From: Saccharum officinarum
Taxonomy: Eukaryota; Streptophyta; Magnoliopsida; Poales; Poaceae
Direction of reading: 5' to 3'
Assembly: GCA_020631735.1 (NCBI GenBank)
Contig: CM036167.1
Coordinates: forward strand, 2,670,988-2,734,987
DNA length: 64,000 nt
Part shown: positions 59,738 through 64,000 of the stretch, piece after piece
Numbering within the stretch: the stretch's first letter is position 1
How the letters are laid out: each line of letters opens with the position of its first letter
The notes under the pieces: generated by a model
What the model saw: only the letters and a program-made list of their open reading frames with translations
Databases searched by the model: none
What the model was told of the DNA's origin: nothing
Made by a program: the position numbers and the translations under genes

Positions 59738-60577
59738 CTAGAAGATGGCACCTCCAACGATGGGTTGCTGCCACGACAAGACAAGATTCATCAAAGATAT
59801 CTGGTTGAATAGCAACAACTGTTGTTGCTACAAGAAGGAAGCAGCCAATGGGTCACCAATTGTCAGTGGGTTTACTAACAGTAGTTGTTGTTGTTGCAGG
59901 TATGCAGCGGTGTTCGCCATAGCCAGTTGGTTGAATGGAAGCAGCTGTTACTGTTGCAAGTAGGCGACAGAGTTCACCACAGCTAGATGACTAAGCGCTG
60001 GTAGGATCTGTTGCAGCTGTTGTTGTTGTAGGTATGCATCAGCATTGGCCGCAACCAGTGGGTTGGATGGAAGCAACTGTTGCTGTTGCAGGTAGGCGAC
60101 AGGGTTCGCCATGGCTATTTGATTGAGCACTGACAGGAACTGTTGCAGCCGTTGTTGTTGCTGGTATGCAGCAGCATTCGCCACAACCAATGGGTTGGAT
60201 GCAAGCAGCTGCAGTTGCAAGTAGGCGGCAGGATTCGCCAGGGCTAGTTGATTAAGCGCCGACAAGAACTGTTGCTGCTGTTGTTCTACAATGGTATGTA
60301 CAGATAGATGGGCTAAGGATTGATGTTGCAACTGGGCAATTGGTTGTTGTAAGATACTCGCTGCAAGCGCCTGCTGTAGCCTATAGGCCTGGACAGCTGG
60401 GTGTTCGAACCCCAGAGCACAAACTGGTGGGAGGAACTGTGGAATAACAGCATTAGGAGCAAGTGAGCACTGTGGAATAATGATCGCAGTTGCATCGCTC
60501 ATTGAAAGAGCAAGGAGCCCAAGGAGGACAAATATCTTGGTAACCATTGTTGTGAGGACGTTGCTAGTGCGTTTCAC
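59738..60577 (-). pseudogene. 22-kDa-class alpha-kafirin/alpha-zein with two premature stops
   Basis: An endosperm prolamin, normally stored in ER-derived protein bodies. The start at 60577 gives a 21-residue signal peptide ([21 protein letters not shown]), then [20 protein letters not shown] and [16 protein letters not shown]. About eight Leu/Gln/Ala-rich repeats with [13 protein letters not shown] units follow. A TAA at 59948-59950 (codon 210) replaces a Gln codon, and a TAG at 59828-59830 (codon 250) replaces another. Reading past both, the frame continues to the family end QQPIVGGAIF and a TAG at 59738-59740, 279 codons. Both stops fit single C-to-T changes in CAA/CAG. Such stops are known in many zein genes. 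A truncated 209-residue protein could be made if it is transcribed. Confidence 0.93.
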
Positions 60578-60638
60578 TTGGTATGTTTCTGATTGATCTC
60601 AATGGTATGGGCGATGGATTAGCTACTGATTTAGGGGC

Positions 60639-60646
60639 TATTTATA
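60639..60646 (-). promoter_or_regulatory. TATA box of the kafirin gene
   Basis: The minus-strand TATAAATA followed by GCCCC lies about 65 bases before the start codon. This spacing and context are as I know them for alpha-zein genes. Confidence 0.82.
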
Positions 60647-60835
60647 CAGGCTAGAGCTCATGTATATTTAGTTAGATTTTGGCTTTTGCCAAACAACAGA
60701 TAAGTTACAGATGACATGGTGCCTAGTCGATCTCGACATTTAGTTATCAATTTCATTGGATTATATGGTCTGTGTAGGAAAGACACTTTCCACTACGTAC
60801 AATATAAAAGTGTCCTTTTCTATTGGAATTCTTTT

Positions 60836-60876
60836 GATACCTGAGGGATGACATGCATGATCAATTTACGTTTATA
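60836..60876 (-). promoter_or_regulatory. Position of prolamin box and Opaque-2 box, both altered
   Basis: The flanking sequence on the minus strand (GATCATGCATGTCAT, then AAAAGAATTCC) aligns with the classic 22-kDa zein promoter as I remember it. Where the prolamin box TGTAAAG is expected the sequence reads TATAAAC (60870-60876). Where the Opaque-2 site TCCACGTAGA is expected it reads CCCTCAGGTATC, without ACGT (about 60836-60848). Another ACGT (GTACGTAGTGG) lies near 60790-60800. Endosperm activation is therefore probably weak. Confidence 0.55.
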
Positions 60877-60899
60877 CATGTTACAGCCTTAGCCACATC

Positions 60900-62095
60900 A
60901 TAAATGTTCCACTTTATAAACATGAGTATGTAAAGTTATGACTTGCTCATATGTATCAAGGTCTTTATCAACAAACTTTGTTGTAGTATTGTACTCATGG
61001 TTAAAGCTTGCACAGTAGTTAGGTGAGAAGTTATTCAACAATGAATGAACAAATGCTACAAGATCGAGACTAAATGAAATTCTAGTATGTACAAATGCAT
61101 GCACACATAAAGAATTTTCAAAATTAGAATGCTTATAGCTAAACATGGCAATTGCCTCACACTCCCTATGTTCTTGATTAAAATTTACATTAGTATTGTT
61201 TAAAACCAATCTTGTATAACTTTGACAAAGTTTTAAATACACTTTGATGACAAAAAACACTGTCATACACATGGCATAAGTTATTCAAAGAAACAAACTT
61301 GATGTTCAAAATATTGGATAGATTTCCTAGGAAGTATGTCAAAGTAAGGGAAAAGCTAGAGCATGTAATAAACCTGAGCGGAGGGGTATATGTTGAACTC
61401 TAGCTCTTTATTAAAATAGATGTACATCTAGCTTTTACAAATGTCAAAGTTAACTTGTTCCCATACAAAATGGAGAATGACAATATTTATGCAACTTTCG
61501 TTCCTTCCACTGGCTATGATATGAGTCTACTCTTCAATATACAGATGAAGAGGGCCATGGCCAACATCCTAACCGTCTGAAATATCAGTTAGGGCACAAA
61601 GGCATAGACCCATTAAGGATATGACACCATCGGATACGACCATTGTTTATAAGGTGAGCTCGTTCCTATATTTGCATAGTGATTTTTGGTACAATTCACT
61701 TGGTTCCACATGTACATGTCGTTATTTGAATGTAGGTACAAATGAGTCTCAACGTGCAAGTTCATCAAAGTTAAACTTTCGGTTCGTCGGCAGCCTGACA
61801 GTGCTTTATTAGGAAGGCCATAACTCATCCATCCGGAGTGCGATCGAGGTCAATGAGCACTTGATGGAAAGCTTGTTTGATAAGCTTTCAAATAGATCTA
61901 GTCTCATCTCAATATCATGTCAGCAAGGCCTCCAAACCATCAAGATATTCTGTCATTGTTTCTGCCAGGAGCTATACTATTGTCATGGGCTTGTTATTCA
62001 TCCTTTGGACCCTGGCCCAAGTGGGAGCACACCCCAAGGATTTGAAGAACCCATCAAGGAAGCCCTTGGACGTCCTCCTCCTTGGCCACCACCTT
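60900..62095. other. No gene seen
   Basis: AT-rich intergenic DNA up to about 61380, then LTR-like or transposon-like DNA with a short frame set (61861-62107) lacking family features. Confidence 0.4.
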
Positions 62096-62099
62096 AGGA

Positions 62100-64000
62100 G
62101 GTTGTAAGGTCCTACATGGCTAGAGGGGGGTGAATAGCCTATAAAAAATCCTACACAAACCACTAAGCAAAGTTGTTAGAATAACAAACGGCGTAAAACG
62201 AGTTTTGCTTAGCCTACGGTTGTGATGCAAGCCTCCTATCCACAAGTCTAGTAGATTATGATCTCTAGTTCACACAAGGGCTATGTCACTAATTTTACAC
62301 TAGTGAGCAAGCTAACAACACTACTAGCAAAGCTACCACTAGAGCTACACAAGATAATCTAGTAAATGTAAATGCAAGAGAGAGGATTGTGATTCTTATA
62401 CCGACGGTGGAGTGAAAATATTGCCAATCACCAAGATGATATACAATCAATCAATATTGACAACAACACAATATGAAGACCAATCACCGAGAGATAAGAG
62501 ACACAATATTTTTGTTCACCCGGTGTTCACTTGTGCACCGACAAGCTACGTCACCGGTTGTGTCACCCAACACTTAGATGGTTTCTCGGTGTGACCCTCA
62601 AGTCACTTGCCCTTCAAGGCACGCCCCGCAAGGCACCGCAAGACACCACTCTCAAGTGAGGTAACTCAATGACACGCGCAATGTATTAGAGTTGCTTTTG
62701 GCACTCCACCGAGGAAAGCACAAGAACCTCTTACAATCAACCGAAGGTGGCCAAGAACAATCTCCTTCTCTTGCCAACGCCTCCAACAATCTCCAAGCTG
62801 GCTAGGAGCGGTACTCTCTAAGAGTAACAAGAAATCCACCGGCTAAACCACCCACAAGTGCCACTAGATGCCCTCAAGCTATGCAATGCACTTTGGGATC
62901 ACTCAATCTCACTTTTGATTTGCAATCAAGCAAGAGAGATGAGTGGGAGGGAGAAGCTTTTGCTCAAAGGATGCACAAGAGTGTTAGAAATGTCAAGAGT
63001 ACTCCCCAAGGGCCGGCTAACAAGTATTTATAACCCCCATCCTCTAACTAGCTGTTAGTTTCTCCACACAACAGAAACGGGGGCGACAGATACCCGATAG
63101 ATGCTCACCTTGGCGTCTAACACCTCCTCGTCGTGCCACGTGTCTCGACCGTTGAAACTCATCGTTTTCGCGCCTCAAGCAACAGACGCGTCTGTCGCGA
63201 CCGACAGACGTAGCCATGCCACCGTCAAACGCGTATGACGCTCGAAGGCTGCGCGTCTGCTGCTGCAACGGACGTAGTCCAGAATCCATGTAAACGTGTG
63301 ACACTCAACATACGTGTCCGGTCCTCAGCCGACAGACGCATCTGACGCGTGAGGCCGCTCCATGCTCAACTCGTTCGAGCGACAGACGCTGGAACAGTGT
63401 TCTAGACCGCGTCTGTCGCTCACGCAACACCGCGTCTGACGCTCCACGCATAGCAACCCTAACTAGGGTTTGTCGACAGACGCGCCAACGCCGCGTCTGA
63501 CGCTCCCCCAAGCAGCGTCTGTCGCCTATAACGCATGTGTTTTGCAACTTTTTCTTGCTCCACTTGTTTCGCCCGTTCACTTATGAGCTACTCTCCATAT
63601 GTGTATCAAAAACACATGTTATAGCTCATAAAACACAATGTGACAACGCCTCTAAATCTCGACATTGGCATAAAGGAAAATAGGCATTTTATCTCCTCAA
63701 AAAGCCTGAATACCACAGCGCGACCCAAACCCACCTTTACCCTGCAAACCATAGCGCGACTAACACCACCTTTGCAAATGTGCCAACACCACCAAGTGTA
63801 CATCACCTTATGCACGTGTGTTAGCATTTTCATAATAATTTTCAAAGGTTTTCCAGTTTACTCACTAGGCCCTACATATAATGCACTTCATGAACTCACC
63901 TAGTGGCACCCGTGCGTCGAGTAACCGATAAGACTTCCCCTCTTAATAGTTCGGCTATCGATCCTAAACCACTCACACCCTCTATGGTGTCTTGAGTGCA
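62100..64000 (-). repeat. LTR-like region with motif island and TATA box (minus orientation)
   Basis: GCGTCTGTCGC/GCGACAGACGC variants recur at least ten times over 63080-63530. About 60 bases downstream on the minus strand is TATAAATA (63019-63026), then a transcribed-like part to about 62100, near CTAGAGGGGGGTGAATAGCC. The layout mirrors the region at 5325-6720 and suggests a copia-type LTR. The left limit is uncertain and the right limit lies beyond the window. Confidence 0.45.

Noticed and set aside
59745..59963. Cys-rich peptide gene on the plus strand
   Set aside because: It is the antisense of the kafirin Gln-codon repeats, which read as Cys runs in reverse.
63080..63530. CRISPR-like array
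   Set aside because: The repeated motif is short, varied and in both orientations with irregular spacing, and the DNA is plant nuclear; an LTR motif island fits better.
1..64000. tRNA or rRNA genes
   Set aside because: No cloverleaf with A and B boxes or rRNA-like conserved stretch was recognised by eye; the tRNA-like match at 34925 is a retroelement primer site.

Overview
The window is nuclear DNA of a panicoid grass, most likely tribe Andropogoneae (sorghum, sugarcane and relatives). The evidence is a 22-kDa alpha-kafirin/alpha-zein-class storage-protein gene with a recognisable zein-type promoter, GC-rich monocot-type P450 and glycosyltransferase genes, and a dense, nested mix of grass transposons. 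A 100-base N gap sits at 35180-35279.

Left part (1-35 kb) is almost wholly mobile DNA. From left to right it holds: a minus-strand LTR element with a broken Transposase_28-type ORF (1-3268); duplicated host segments (3.3-4.2 kb); LTR fragments (4.8-8.8 kb); three hAT-type elements, each bounded by a perfect 8-bp target duplication (9206-9780, 9997-11675, 11747-12502); a 2.9-kb solo LTR with a perfect 5-bp duplication (13198-16100); a plus-strand gypsy LTR with gag remnant (16.7-18.3 kb) followed by a second broken Transposase_28-type tail (19.1-20.1 kb); a decayed minus-strand Ty3/gypsy element with gag, protease, RT/RNase H and integrase remnants (20167-28454); a CACTA-like end (28455); and a gag-only, non-autonomous minus-strand LTR element (29304-35179) that runs into the gap.

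Right part (35-64 kb) holds the genes: two CYP71-clan (CYP92-like) cytochrome P450 genes in the same orientation (36343-37932 and 48363-50120), a small four-exon unknown gene on the minus strand between them (38610 to about 41.5 kb), a UGT91-like glycosyltransferase (56756-58208), and a minus-strand alpha-kafirin pseudogene (59738-60577). Between them lie MITEs, two Helitron 3' ends, a Helitron helicase fragment and a truncated gypsy element. The window ends in a copia-type LTR-like region.

The P450s and UGT resemble specialised-metabolism enzymes (oxidation, then sugar conjugation), but nothing in the sequence shows that they act in one pathway. All three are frame-disrupted as given. The disruptions in the first P450 and the UGT are almost all one- or two-base losses. 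A pair of LTR copies differs, next to the gap, only by single-base losses, so uncorrected sequence error is a serious alternative to gene decay. The two ends of one LTR element appear in inverted positions (3268 and 35943), which suggests that the contig left of the gap is placed in the wrong orientation or that a real inversion occurred. I found no clear new functional system. The most notable items are this split element, the gag-only element whose ORF reads through its polypurine tract into its own LTR, the kafirin with both stop codons and decayed promoter boxes, and several islands of short repeated palindromic motifs in LTR-like DNA.
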